This document shows positions 52,864 to 60,605 of a DNA stretch of 64,000 nt, in pieces. Location: the NCBI GenBank assembly GCA_963848335.1, contig CAWKDD010000003.1, positions 806,001 through 870,000 of the forward strand. The letters run 5' to 3'. A program made the translations under genes and the position numbers. The stretch is from Chersky-840 sp963848335 (GTDB lineage: Bacteria > Actinomycetota > Acidimicrobiia > Acidimicrobiales > UBA8190). A model generated the notes under the pieces. That model worked only from the letters and a program-made list of their open reading frames with translations, was not told where the DNA came from and did not search any database. Positions within the stretch are counted from its first letter, which is position 1, and each line of letters opens with the position of its first letter.

Positions 52864-52910
52864 CGCCACGACGGTGAACGAGGGGCGGGCGGGCACGGTA
52901 GAACGGGGCC

Positions 52911-53891
52911 ATGCGCACACGAACACTCGGACAGGACCTCGTCGTCTCCGCCCAGGGGCTGGGCTGCATGGGGATGAGCGAGTTCTACGGCCCGGGCGAC
53001 GAGGCCGAATCCGTCGCCACCATCCACAGGGCGCTCGACCTGGGCGTGACCCTGCTCGACACCGCCGACATGTACGGACCCTTCACCAACGAGGAGCTGG
53101 TGGGCCGGGCCATTGCCGGGCGCCGTGACGAGGTGGTGCTGGCCACCAAGTTCGGCAACGAACGAGCCCCCGACGGCACCCGCATCGGCATCAACGGCCG
53201 ACCCGACTACGTCCGCTCCGCATGCGACGCCTCCCTACAGCGGTTGGGAGTCGACCACCTCGACCTGTACTACCAGCATCGTGTCGACCCCCACACCCCC
53301 ATCGAGGACACCGTGGGCGCCATGGCGGAGCTGGTCTCGGCGGGCAAGGTCCGTCATCTCGGCCTGTCCGAGGCCGCACCCGCCACCATCCGGCGCGCCC
53401 ACGCCGTGCACCGCATCACGGCGCTGCAGACCGAGTGGTCCCTGTGGACCCGCGATCCCGAGACCGACGGCGTCCTCGACACCGTCCGCCAGCTCGGCAT
53501 CGGCTTCGTCGCCTACTCGCCGCTCGGGCGGGGGTTCCTGTCGGGCGCCTTCCGGACGCTCGAGGACCTGGCCGCCGACGACTTCCGGCGGCACAACCCG
53601 CGGTTCCAGGGGGAGAACTTCCAGAAGAACCTGGAGCTCGTCGAGCGGGTGCGGAACGTGGCCGAGAGCAAGAGGGTGAGGGCCGCCCAGCTGGCCCTGG
53701 CCTGGGTGCTGGCCCAGGGCGACGACGTGGTGCCCATTCCGGGGACCAAGCGCCGCCGCTACCTCGAGGAGAACGTGGCCGCCGACGACATCGCGCTCAC
53801 CGCCGAGGAGCTCGAGCGGATCGATGAGGTCCTCCCCGTCGGTGCCGCCGCCGGTGACCGCTACGGCGACATGACTCCCGTGCACCGCTGA
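52911..53891 (+). CDS. aldo/keto reductase
   Basis: 326 residues from ATG 52911. AQGLGCMGMSEFYGPGDEAE is the AKR13/Tas-like opening; DTADMYGPFTNEELVG has the catalytic Asp and Tyr, VLATKFGNE the Lys, and YYQHRVDPHTPIEDTVGAM the His. The VPIPGTKRRRYLEEN segment binds the NADPH phosphate. Reduces aldehydes or ketones with NADPH; cytoplasmic. Complete and undisturbed. TAGAAC six bases before the ATG may be a leaderless -10. Confidence 0.93.
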   Translation: MRTRTLGQDLVVSAQGLGCMGMSEFYGPGDEAESVATIHRALDLGVTLLDTADMYGPFTNEELVGRAIAGRRDEVVLATKFGNERAPDGTRIGINGRPDYVRSACDASLQRLGVDHLDLYYQHRVDPHTPIEDTVGAMAELVSAGKVRHLGLSEAAPATIRRAHAVHRITALQTEWSLWTRDPETDGVLDTVRQLGIGFVAYSPLGRGFLSGAFRTLEDLAADDFRRHNPRFQGENFQKNLELVERVRNVAESKRVRAAQLALAWVLAQGDDVVPIPGTKRRRYLEENVAADDIALTAEELERIDEVLPVGAAAGDRYGDMTPVHR

Positions 53892-54223
53892 TCCGGCTCG
53901 CCGCCGTTGTGATCGATGGCGGCACCACCTGAAGCCGGGAGTGCCCAAGCTGGGAATGCGCTGGGCGGAAGCAGAGAATTGGCGCGCCTTTCGCCCCGCC
54001 ATCCTCGGCTCACAACGTTGCGCGTTGGTCGACGCACTGGACGCGGTCACTTGTTCTTTGGTGGACGAAGCGCGTCCTCGCCCAGGCGCGGTGAACGCTT
54101 ACATCGCAGAGATGCACAGAGATGAACAGAGTGTGAGGGTTTGGGTGAAATCGCCCGTGGCTGTGGACACCCGTGGGAGTCGGGACGATGATGGCCCCAT
54201 CATCACCTAGGGGGAGGTTTCCA
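53892..54223. other. intergenic region before the IPT-repeat protein
   Basis: About 330 bp with no convincing gene; frames through it have no coding look. Near 54105-54134 the element CAGAG recurs three times at 10-bp steps (CAGAGATGCA, CAGAGATGAA, CAGAGTGTGA), phased on one helix face. GGGGGAGG at 54211-54218 is the ribosome-binding site of the next gene. Confidence 0.45.
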
Positions 54224-55348
54224 ATGTTGCGCAAACTCGCTGTTGGAGCCGCGATCACATTCTTGCCGATGAGCCTTGTCCTCGGCGTTGCAGCCGGTGC
54301 CGCCAGCGCATCGGGTACCGCACCCGCGGTCAAGCACATCGCACCACATCACGGTCCTGCCATCGGTGGTACCACGGTGGCGATCGAAGGGACCAACCTG
54401 AACGGAGCCACCGCCGTGGACTTCGGGACCAAACCGGCCCGATCCTTCAGAGTGGCGACACACCGGATCATCATCGCCACGTCCCCCAGCGGTACGGGCG
54501 TCGTCGACGTCACGGTGACCACGCCCTCGGGCACCAGCGCCACGGGTAAGTCCGATCAGTTCACCTACGCAGCACGCATTCCCGTCGTGTCGGAGATCGC
54601 GCCCCGCCACGGCCGCCCCAAAGGCGGAACGACAGTGACGATCATCGGCGACGACTTCAATGGGACCACGGCGGTGGACTTCGGGACCAACGCCGCCACC
54701 GGCGTGACCGTGTACACCGATCATCTGCTCACGGCCAAATCCCCGGCGGGAACGGGCACGGTCGACGTCACGGTGACCACTCCCGACGGGACGAGCAAGA
54801 CCACACCGAAGGACCAATTCACCTACCACACCACCCTTCCTGTCGTCACCAACGTCAACCCCCACCAGGGAGCGCCCGGCGGAGGCACGGCGGTGACGAT
54901 CCACGGTTCCAACTTCACCGGGGCCATGGCAGTGGACTTCGGCACCAACGCCGCCACCGGCGTGACCGTGATCACGGATCACCTGATCACCGCCACATCC
55001 CCGTCGGGTACCGGGACGGTGGACGTCATGGTGACCACATCCGACGGAACGAGTGCCACCGACACCGGTGACCAGTTCACCTACGTGTCGACCGGTCCCG
55101 TGGTCACCCACATCGCCCCGCATCAAGGCTCGGCGTCGGGTGGCAGGGTCGTGGCCATCACCGGGAAGAACCTCACCGGCACCACGGTGGTGGACTTCGG
55201 CTCCAATGCCGCCACCGACGTGAGGGTGATCACCGGCAAGATCGTCCTGGCCACGTCACCAGCGGGAACCGGCACCGTGGCCGTGACCGTCACCACGCCT
55301 CTGGGCACCAGCGCGCCGACGTCGAAGGCTCAGTTCACCTATCGCTGA
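54224..55348 (+). CDS. secreted IPT/TIG repeat protein
   Basis: 374 residues from ATG 54224. Signal peptide MLRKLAVGAAITFLPMSLVL ending in an Ala-rich site near residue 30. Four IPT/TIG beta-sandwich domains of about 85 residues follow, each with GGTTVTIxGxxF, AVDFGTNAATGVTV, ATSPSGTGTVDVTVTTPDGT and DQFTY. Such repeats serve as rigid spacers or carbohydrate/protein-binding modules outside the cell. No anchor or enzyme domain; the protein ends right after repeat four. The copies are similar enough to have arisen by recent duplication. Confidence 0.88.
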   Translation: MLRKLAVGAAITFLPMSLVLGVAAGAASASGTAPAVKHIAPHHGPAIGGTTVAIEGTNLNGATAVDFGTKPARSFRVATHRIIIATSPSGTGVVDVTVTTPSGTSATGKSDQFTYAARIPVVSEIAPRHGRPKGGTTVTIIGDDFNGTTAVDFGTNAATGVTVYTDHLLTAKSPAGTGTVDVTVTTPDGTSKTTPKDQFTYHTTLPVVTNVNPHQGAPGGGTAVTIHGSNFTGAMAVDFGTNAATGVTVITDHLITATSPSGTGTVDVMVTTSDGTSATDTGDQFTYVSTGPVVTHIAPHQGSASGGRVVAITGKNLTGTTVVDFGSNAATDVRVITGKIVLATSPAGTGTVAVTVTTPLGTSAPTSKAQFTYR

Positions 55349-55367
55349 GATTCACGTATCGCTGAGA
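55334..55367 (+). repeat. 17-bp tandem duplication of the IPT gene stop region
   Basis: TTCACCTATCGCTGAGA is followed directly by TTCACGTATCGCTGAGA, repeating the last codons and the stop in a different frame. Confidence 0.85.
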
Positions 55368-55378
55368 TCCGGGACCGG

Positions 55379-55780
55379 CTATGACGCCAGGTCCACGATG
55401 TCGCCTATCAACAGCGCACTCACCAAGGCCATGACGGCGACGTAGATCGCCGTCATGGCCCAGCGCCACCGGTGGTCGGCCTTCCAGAACCGCCTCAAGC
55501 CCACGACGTCGAAGAAGAGCGCCAGCACGGCGATGGGGATCCCCACGGCGGGACCCACCCCCGTGGCGACGCCGAGGGCCGGGGTGACGATCGGAAAGAC
55601 CACGTAGCTCAGCAGGCAGCGCAGAGCCGAAAGGACGATCGAGAAACTGAACATCCGCTGGGCCGCCTCGTCCCCCACCGTGCGGGGACCCCCGGGGACG
55701 AGCAGGAGCCGGCGCATGGCGACATCGGCCCGCGAGCGCAGCACCACGGAGGCATCAGGGGAAACGGCGCTCTGTCCCAC
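55379..55780 (-). CDS. small multi-pass membrane protein
   Basis: 133 residues. Three hydrophobic segments: IVLSALRCLLSYVVFPIVTP, VGIPIAVLALFFDVVGL and AMTAIYVAVMALVSALLIGD, with a positively charged N-terminus and a charged FWKADHRWRW loop. I do not recognise the family beyond uncharacterised actinobacterial membrane proteins. It ends 31 bp from the convergent IPT gene. Confidence 0.7.
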   Translation of the reverse strand: MGQSAVSPDASVVLRSRADVAMRRLLLVPGGPRTVGDEAAQRMFSFSIVLSALRCLLSYVVFPIVTPALGVATGVGPAVGIPIAVLALFFDVVGLRRFWKADHRWRWAMTAIYVAVMALVSALLIGDIVDLAS

Positions 55781-55949
55781 ACCGCGAAACTACGACGCCG
55801 GGGCACGGGGCTCCAGTCAGGCCATTGCGGTCAGGCGAGCTTCGGTCGCCAAGGGGCGCTCGGCCCGGGGCCGAAGAGTCGGTTTCCCCTGCTCACGTCG
55901 TAACGGGAGCCCGCTGCCGGGCTCGACCGGGCCCCAGGTGGCCCCGCCG

Positions 55950-56822
55950 TCAACCGTGGCGGCGGGCGCGCCAGGCCTCGGCGCGGAACGCCACGTCGAC
56001 GGTGACGTCGCCCTCGACGCCCAGAATGTCGTGCAGGAGCCGGCGGGCTTCTGCGAGCACGCCTGCCCGCGTCTGGTCGGGCATGGTGATGATCCAGCTG
56101 AACGTGCCCAGCAGGCCGATGAGGTCATCCGCGTTCAGCGCCACATCCCACAGGAAGGCCTCGTGCTCAGGCTGGTCGAAGGGAACGCCTTCGGGGATCT
56201 CGAGACTCGACGCAGGGCGGCTGGCGTCGCCCATGATGAGCGCTGCAAAGTCGCCGTCGCCCTCCCCGACCGATCCGTCGCCCGCCGAGGAGTCGGCGCT
56301 CCCCCGCGACCGATCGGCCAGCAGGGCCCGGGCCTGAGCCACGAACGGGCCCTCCGGGTCTGGCCCCGACCACAGCACGCCGAGCACGCCTCCGGGTACG
56401 AGCACCCGAGCCACCTCGTGGAGGGCGGGGACGGGATCCACCCAGTGCCATGATGCCGACGCCACCACGGCGTCGGCGCTGCTGTCGGGAACGGGCATCG
56501 ACTCGCCCCGCCCCATGACGGCCTTGACGCCCGCGACCTCCTCGACGAGCACCGACCGCATCCGCTCGTCGGGCTCGACGGCGATCACCTCGTCCGCCCT
56601 GTCGACGAGCAGTCTGGTCAGGGCGCCGGTCCCGGCCCCGAGGTCGACGATCCGGCCGACCCGTTTCGGGACGAGCCAGTCCACGGCGCCCAGGGGCGGG
56701 CCGGGACGGTAGCGCTCGTAGTGCGAGGCCACCTCGCCGAAGCTCCTGGCCCGCTCGGCCTTGGCCTGCGGAGGAAGGTGCGACAACGGGACACCGGGGT
56801 AGTCAGGGTGGACGTCGGTCAC
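55950..56822 (-). CDS. class I SAM-dependent methyltransferase
   Basis: 290 residues from ATG 56822. FGEVASHYERYRPGPPLGAV precedes the SAM-binding GRIVDLGAGTGALTRLLVDR, then VIAVEPDERMRSVL, ADAVVASASWHWVDPVPAL and a VLVPGGVLGVLW strand, the full methyltransferase-11 pattern. The ASWHW element is typical of the actinobacterial branch related to trans-aconitate and phenol methylases. An acidic, Ser/Gly-rich insertion occurs at about residues 180-200. Substrate unknown. Confidence 0.9.
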   Translation of the reverse strand: MTDVHPDYPGVPLSHLPPQAKAERARSFGEVASHYERYRPGPPLGAVDWLVPKRVGRIVDLGAGTGALTRLLVDRADEVIAVEPDERMRSVLVEEVAGVKAVMGRGESMPVPDSSADAVVASASWHWVDPVPALHEVARVLVPGGVLGVLWSGPDPEGPFVAQARALLADRSRGSADSSAGDGSVGEGDGDFAALIMGDASRPASSLEIPEGVPFDQPEHEAFLWDVALNADDLIGLLGTFSWIITMPDQTRAGVLAEARRLLHDILGVEGDVTVDVAFRAEAWRARRHG

Positions 56823-56911
56823 GGTGCGACCCTAATAGCGAGGTTGGAAACCGTCCTGCGGGCCGTACCGGACGCCCCTCGTCACGTCGCCCACCGGGAG
56901 TCGCCGCCCCC

Positions 56912-56938
56912 TTGAGAGGGGCCGACCTCCTCTACGAT
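56912..56938 (+). promoter_or_regulatory. promoter before the DUF2510 protein
   Basis: TTGAGA (56912-56917), 15 bp, TACGAT (56933-56938), eight bases before GTG 56947. Short leader or leaderless transcript expected. Confidence 0.5.
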
Positions 56939-56946
56939 CGGAGACC

Positions 56947-57438
56947 GTGACCCTGTACGGAGCCGTCCGTGTGGTCGGCACGCTGCTGGCCGTGTTGCTC
57001 TTGGCCGCGGCGGCCACCATCGCCCTGGTACCGCTTCCCGCTCCGGCTGCCGGCGGCACCTGCGGCCCCAGCTCGGGTTCGGAGTCGGCCATCGCCGCCT
57101 TCTTCGACCCGATCTCCATCGGTGCCGGGCCGGAGCCTTCGGTGGCTTCCGGAGGGCGACCCCAATGGCAGGCCTTCGTCGACGAGTGTCAGGCCTCGAC
57201 GAACTCCCGCATCATCCAATCGGGCGTCATCGTCGTGGGGGCGCTCCTGGCGGGGCTCGCCCTCCCGTGGGCGGTGCGGCGCTTCTCCCGGAAGGAGCAC
57301 CCGGATCAGGAAGCGCTCCCACCGCCGGGGTGGTATCCGGACCCTGCGGATCCGAACGTGCCCCGATGGTGGGACGAACGGGGGTGGGGTTCTCGGTATG
57401 CCCCGCCCGACCACGAGGTACCGGCACCGACCTCGTGA
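56947..57438 (+). CDS. membrane protein with C-terminal DUF2510 segment
   Basis: 163 residues from GTG 56947. Membrane helix VVGTLLAVLLLAAAATIALV, an extracytoplasmic loop with two Cys (TCGPSSGS and VDECQAS) that could form a disulfide, a second helix SGVIVVGALLAGLALPWAV, and a cytoplasmic tail PPGWYPDPADPNVPRWWDER, the DUF2510 motif. DUF2510 is a short actinobacterial module of unknown role. A related gene with a similar N-terminal motif follows. Confidence 0.82.
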   Translation: MTLYGAVRVVGTLLAVLLLAAAATIALVPLPAPAAGGTCGPSSGSESAIAAFFDPISIGAGPEPSVASGGRPQWQAFVDECQASTNSRIIQSGVIVVGALLAGLALPWAVRRFSRKEHPDQEALPPPGWYPDPADPNVPRWWDERGWGSRYAPPDHEVPAPTS

Positions 57439-57482
57439 TGGAAGCTCGGCCGTCGGGTTCCCCCACGCCGTGAGGTAGGGCG

Positions 57483-58064
57483 ATGGTCATCGACGGTTGG
57501 CGTGTCGACCCGTTCGGGGTGCACGAGGAAAGGCTCTTCAAGCACGGACTGCCGACGCCGCTGGTGAGAGACGGGGGGATCGGGTCGTATCACGAGCCGC
57601 ACGGTGCGGGAACGAGTGCCCCCGGCGCCACCTCGCTCCCGGAATCGGGCTCAGGGCGGATCACCACGGCCACGATTCCCGTCGTCGATATCCCTCCCAC
57701 CGAGCAGACCCCGGTGATCGGTCCCCCGACCAGGGCGGTGCGCCTGAACCTCCAGCGACCGCGACCCCGGTCGGGCTCGGCCCGGCACGCCTCGCGGCGA
57801 TCCGGCTCGGGGTTGCTGATCGCCGTGTCGGCCACTTTGGGCCTGCTCGCGGCCGTCGTGGCCGGCGTCTACTCGACCATTCCCGCCCACTCGCTCCCGT
57901 CGCTCCTGGGCGGTCGGCCCGGGAACAGCGCGTATCGCACCGGACGGGCCGAGACCGCCGCAGTGGTGGCGATCGTCTTGTTGGTGATCCCGATCGTCAT
58001 CACCGTCCGGACGCACTTTCCCGAACTCGTCCGATCAGCCTGGCGCAGGCTCTTGGGAAGATGA
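57483..58064 (+). CDS. membrane protein with N-terminal DUF2510-like segment
   Basis: 193 residues from ATG 57483. It opens GWRVDPFGVHEERLFKHGLP and TPLVRDGGIGSYHEP, a variant of the WYxDPxGxHExRWFxxGxPTxLVRDxG motif found in actinobacterial membrane proteins. A disordered Pro/Thr/Arg linker follows, then two helices (LLIAVSATLGLLAAVVAGVY; AAVVAIVLLVIPIVITV). Topology is reversed relative to the preceding DUF2510 protein. Function unknown. Confidence 0.78.
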   Translation: MVIDGWRVDPFGVHEERLFKHGLPTPLVRDGGIGSYHEPHGAGTSAPGATSLPESGSGRITTATIPVVDIPPTEQTPVIGPPTRAVRLNLQRPRPRSGSARHASRRSGSGLLIAVSATLGLLAAVVAGVYSTIPAHSLPSLLGGRPGNSAYRTGRAETAAVVAIVLLVIPIVITVRTHFPELVRSAWRRLLGR

Positions 58065-58242
58065 GAGGCGAAGGTGTTGGTGCGACACCGGTCCGCCCAC
58101 CTCTGGAAGCAGCCTGACAACTCGGATTTGTTACTCCGTTGTGGCCGTCTCGAGCGTGAGCTCGTCGCGCCCGGCGTGAACCGACGGCTCGTAGACCAGT
58201 CGACGATCGTAAGCTGGAAGGAGCAGCCGAAAAGGTGACGCC

Positions 58243-58563
58243 ATGGCACAGGCGTTTCATATCGTCAGTGTGGAACGGACCCTCACGAACTGGGGCCATC
58301 ACCACATCACGGCCGTCGGCACCGATCCCAAGCCCGGCGCACCCGACAATTGGCCGATCGCATCGGTGCTCGGCGCCATCGCCTCCGGAGAGATCTTCTA
58401 TACGATCACCGGTTTCGGAGACCCCGCTTTTGCCCGCCCCTACCGGTGCATATGTGGCTTCGAGACCATTCGGACGACCCCGAGCGGCGAGTCGAAAGAC
58501 GGTCTAGAGGGCATTTCAGCCGACGAATGGCAGGAGCAAGGCTCGACTCCCGCCCCGTTCTGA
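58243..58563 (+). CDS. small DUF3892-like protein
   Basis: 106 residues from ATG 58243 with AAAAGGTG upstream as ribosome-binding site. HHHITAVGTDPKPGAPDNW, then VLGAIASGEIFYTITGFG and ARPYRCICGFETIRTTPSGE. The HITAV start and the late RTTxxGxxxDGL segment resemble DUF3892, a short family of unknown function; the CIC pair is an unusual addition. Partly overlapped on the other strand by the uncertain 3' end of the next gene. Confidence 0.65.
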   Translation: MAQAFHIVSVERTLTNWGHHHITAVGTDPKPGAPDNWPIASVLGAIASGEIFYTITGFGDPAFARPYRCICGFETIRTTPSGESKDGLEGISADEWQEQGSTPAPF

Positions 58564-59078
58564 AGGCGCCCCGTACCTGACGTCGTCAACCGGCCCGGCG
58601 CTCGCCCTCGAAGCTCGAACCCACGGTCGAGCCATGCGGGATCGTTCCGGACTGACCCCCTGGGGCGATCCCCCGAAGCACTCGGGCGGCCATGTAGGTG
58701 GCTGTTCCCGCCGGAGGCTGGGGCGCTCGTGTCGGAATCGGAGCGCCGCCTGCGCTCACGACCGCGGTCGGGGACGGGGATCTCGGGCACATCGGCTCGA
58801 GCCACCCAGACACCGCCCGTCGTCTCGCGCCACCGGACCGGTGCGGAGACCTTCTCGACGAGATTCTTCGCCTCGTCGACCGAGGGCCACACGCCTGCGC
58901 AATGCCGACCGAATGTCACGGACCTGCCGTCTTCACGTTCCACGACCACGGCGACGACCCCCTTCTGCACTTCCACGTCCCCCCGCATGGCACTCGACTC
59001 CCTTCCGTCGTCACCGACCCCTCGCTCGGTCACCTTCTGAGAATCCATTTCGGTCTGAGAATCCATTTCGGTCCTCAT
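58440..59078 (-). CDS. KGxxAVVVER-type protein with uncertain C-terminus
   Basis: 212 residues from ATG 59078, which overlaps the stop of the small membrane protein upstream (ATGA). It starts with a duplicated EMDSQ segment, then MRGDVEVQKGVVAVVVERED, a DEAKNLVEKVSAPVRWRETT segment and GVWVARADVPEIP. The middle part is paralogous to the 93-residue protein at 48520. After PEIPVPDRGRERRRR the sequence becomes Arg/Ser/Pro-rich and lies antisense to the DUF3892-like gene, so the natural stop was probably near 58720 and has been lost by a frame change. Confidence 0.55.
   Translation of the reverse strand: MRTEMDSQTEMDSQKVTERGVGDDGRESSAMRGDVEVQKGVVAVVVEREDGRSVTFGRHCAGVWPSVDEAKNLVEKVSAPVRWRETTGGVWVARADVPEIPVPDRGRERRRRSDSDTSAPASGGNSHLHGRPSASGDRPRGSVRNDPAWLDRGFELRGRAPGRLTTSGTGRLQNGAGVEPCSCHSSAEMPSRPSFDSPLGVVRMVSKPHMHR
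59037..59072 (-). repeat. two 18-bp coding repeats at the start of the KGxxAVVVER gene
   Basis: CTGAGAATCCATTTCGGT occurs twice without a gap on the plus strand; on the coding strand it gives TEMDSQ twice, adding a second in-frame ATG. Confidence 0.85.
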
Positions 59079-59305
59079 GGCAGGAAGTGCATGACGAGCT
59101 CGAAGACCGCCAGGAGGACAGCGGCGGCTGTCCCGGCGATGAACGCGTTGACGACCAGGAACAGGACCAAACGACTGGACTGCAATTGCGTCCCACCCGT
59201 AGCGGCGCCCTGCCCATGTTGCGCGGACACCGGACACATCACTGCGTCGACCGTCTCCAGAGACGTGACCAGCGTGGCCGTGCCCCCACCCTCGCTGACA
59301 CTCAT
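59075..59305 (-). CDS. small single-helix membrane protein
   Basis: 76 residues from ATG 59305, with GGTGGAG ten bases upstream. Polar N-terminal half with two Cys-free Gly/Thr-rich stretches and VDAVMCPVSAQHGQG, then one membrane helix RLVLFLVVNAFIAGTAAAVL continuing into LLAVFELVMHFLP. Its stop overlaps the start of the KGxxAVVVER-type gene, so both are made together. Function unknown. Confidence 0.6.
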   Translation of the reverse strand: MSVSEGGGTATLVTSLETVDAVMCPVSAQHGQGAATGGTQLQSSRLVLFLVVNAFIAGTAAAVLLAVFELVMHFLP

Positions 59306-59649
59306 GTCGTACTCCACCGGACCTCCCCGGAGTTCTTGGTTGGGTGCGTGGTCCTCAAGTTCCCTCCAACGCAAGGACAACTATCTGCCAACAAGCGACC
59401 TTGGCCCATAGGTTCGGGGACCCAATCTGCGAAGGCAGGGGCGAGGGAGCTGGGACTTGCGACCTATCGACCGGCCGAGATAACCGACCGCACCACCCAC
59501 GGTCCAACGACTCCCGTGGGATGGTCCGGGGGGATCGACCCTCGGGCGCGAGTCAAGATTTGCCGGATTCGGGTCGATGCAACCGGTGAGCCGCAGAGGC
59601 TCCCGATGCCGAGGAACGATCCGACATGCCACTGCCTGGTGGGGAACTG
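59306..59649. other. intergenic region between divergent small genes
   Basis: About 340 bp separating a minus-strand membrane protein gene from a plus-strand 32-residue ORF. I see no convincing gene or repeat in it. Confidence 0.4.
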
Positions 59650-59748
59650 ATGACGATCCGGATCTCGCACAGCGTCGAGATCACCTTGATCGCGGCGGCG
59701 CTCCTGCTCTTCGGCTTCTACGTCATGGTCCGCATCACCCGGAACTGA
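59650..59748 (+). CDS. 32-residue single-helix membrane peptide
   Basis: ATG 59650 follows GGTGGGGA. The product is MTIRISHSVEITLIAAALLL followed by FGFYVMVRITRN: a polar start, one hydrophobic helix of about 20 residues and a basic end. Too short for most gene finders; hydrophobic pattern and ribosome-binding site support it, but no homologue is known to me. Confidence 0.45.
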   Translation: MTIRISHSVEITLIAAALLLFGFYVMVRITRN

Positions 59749-59861
59749 CGTCTCAGAGACCCCTCAAGGGGGGCTGCACGCCCTGGTTGGGGACGCCGTC
59801 CGCGAGGACCCTCCCGCGGAGATCGAGAACCGCAGTACCGCGATCCGCGAGCGATCGTGAG

Positions 59862-59934
59862 CGCCCCCGGCAGGACTCGAACCTGCGACGCACGGTTTAG
59901 GAAACCGACGCTCTATCCTCTGAGCTACGGGGGC
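59862..59934 (-). tRNA. tRNA-Arg (anticodon CCT)
   Basis: Minus strand: acceptor GCCCCCG pairs with CGGGGGC, D-arm GCTC/GAGC, anticodon loop TTCCTAA with CCT at its centre, and T-arm GCAGG-TTCGAGT-CCTGC. All stems fold except one mismatch at the base of the anticodon stem. CCA is not encoded. It reads AGG codons, rare in this GC-rich genome. An AT-richer region starts right at its 5' side. Confidence 0.95.
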
Positions 59935-60355
59935 TAGCTGGGCTCTTGTGTTTTGCAGCGAACCTCTCTTTTCCTAGATTCTCTCCGACAGCCCACCGGC
60001 CCCATACTCTCATGGCCGTCAGAGTGGTCCGATCTCCTCGGCGGGCCGGGACCCTGGTGGAAGGGCCCTCCCGACTCGGGAAGTTGGCAGCTTCGGTCTT
60101 CGCTGGCACCCCGCTGCGGCAGAGTCGCAGCTGGGCGCCTCGCGCAGATTCTCAGCAATGGCCGCTGAAGTCGTCTTCAAGTAAAGGGCACACTAGTGAC
60201 CTACACCCGATTACGGGTCCACAAGCTCTGACGACTCGCAGTTTGGGCCAGGTCGAGGCCGGGCCATTCCCAATCTCCTGCAGCGTTTTCGACTGCCACC
60301 TCTATCTCCCATTGCACGAAAGAGGAGACAGCGACCTTCCAAATTCCGTATTGCT
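59935..60355. other. intergenic region next to the tRNA
   Basis: About 420 bp, visibly richer in A and T than the rest of the window. Open frames cross it, but none has a coding look or a ribosome-binding site. No copy of the tRNA end was found here. Confidence 0.4.
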
Positions 60356-60523
60356 CTACGGGGAAGCCTTTCTCTTGGCAGGGGCCCGACGCTTGGCGAC
60401 CTTGCGTGCCGGCGCACCCTTGGCGGTCTTCTTGGATGTTGCTCTCTAGGCAGGGGCCCGACCCTTGGCGACCTTGCGTGCCGGGGCACCCTTGGCGGTC
60501 TTTCTTGCCGGGGATCGTGCCAT
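60356..60523 (-). pseudogene. broken histone-like Lys/Ala/Pro-rich protein
   Basis: From ATG 60523 the minus strand encodes MARSPARKTAKGAPARKVAK and GRAPA, then an amber TAG (60448-60446), and the same frame continues RATSKKTAKGAPARKVAKRR and APAKRKASP to a second TAG at 60358. The two halves are a 72-bp tandem repeat; where copy 1 has TAG AGA, copy 2 has AAG AGA, so a single A-to-T change made the stop. The product resembles the basic tails of bacterial histone H1-like and HupB-type DNA-binding proteins. Either a 25-residue basic peptide or a dead fragment; the absence of any globular part favours a remnant. Confidence 0.6.
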
Positions 60524-60605
60524 CTTGCTAACGGAGATTCCGGTGCCATTGCCATCGTGTTTGTGCCCAGCCGACCCACGTGATCTCAATGCCGGTGTCA
60601 TAGCC

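Noticed and set aside
53941..54210. Possible 89-residue protein before the IPT gene
   Set aside because: No ribosome-binding site, no fold pattern, and it runs through the likely promoter of the IPT gene.
59862..59934. tRNA-Arg as attachment site of an integrated element
   Set aside because: No direct repeat of the tRNA 3' end and no integrase was seen, and the AT-richer DNA lies on the 5' side of the tRNA.
60211..60579. Pro/Arg-rich minus-strand frame overlapping the histone-like repeat
   Set aside because: It is the shifted frame of the Lys/Ala repeat; the repeat's synonymous third-position differences fit the Lys/Ala frame.
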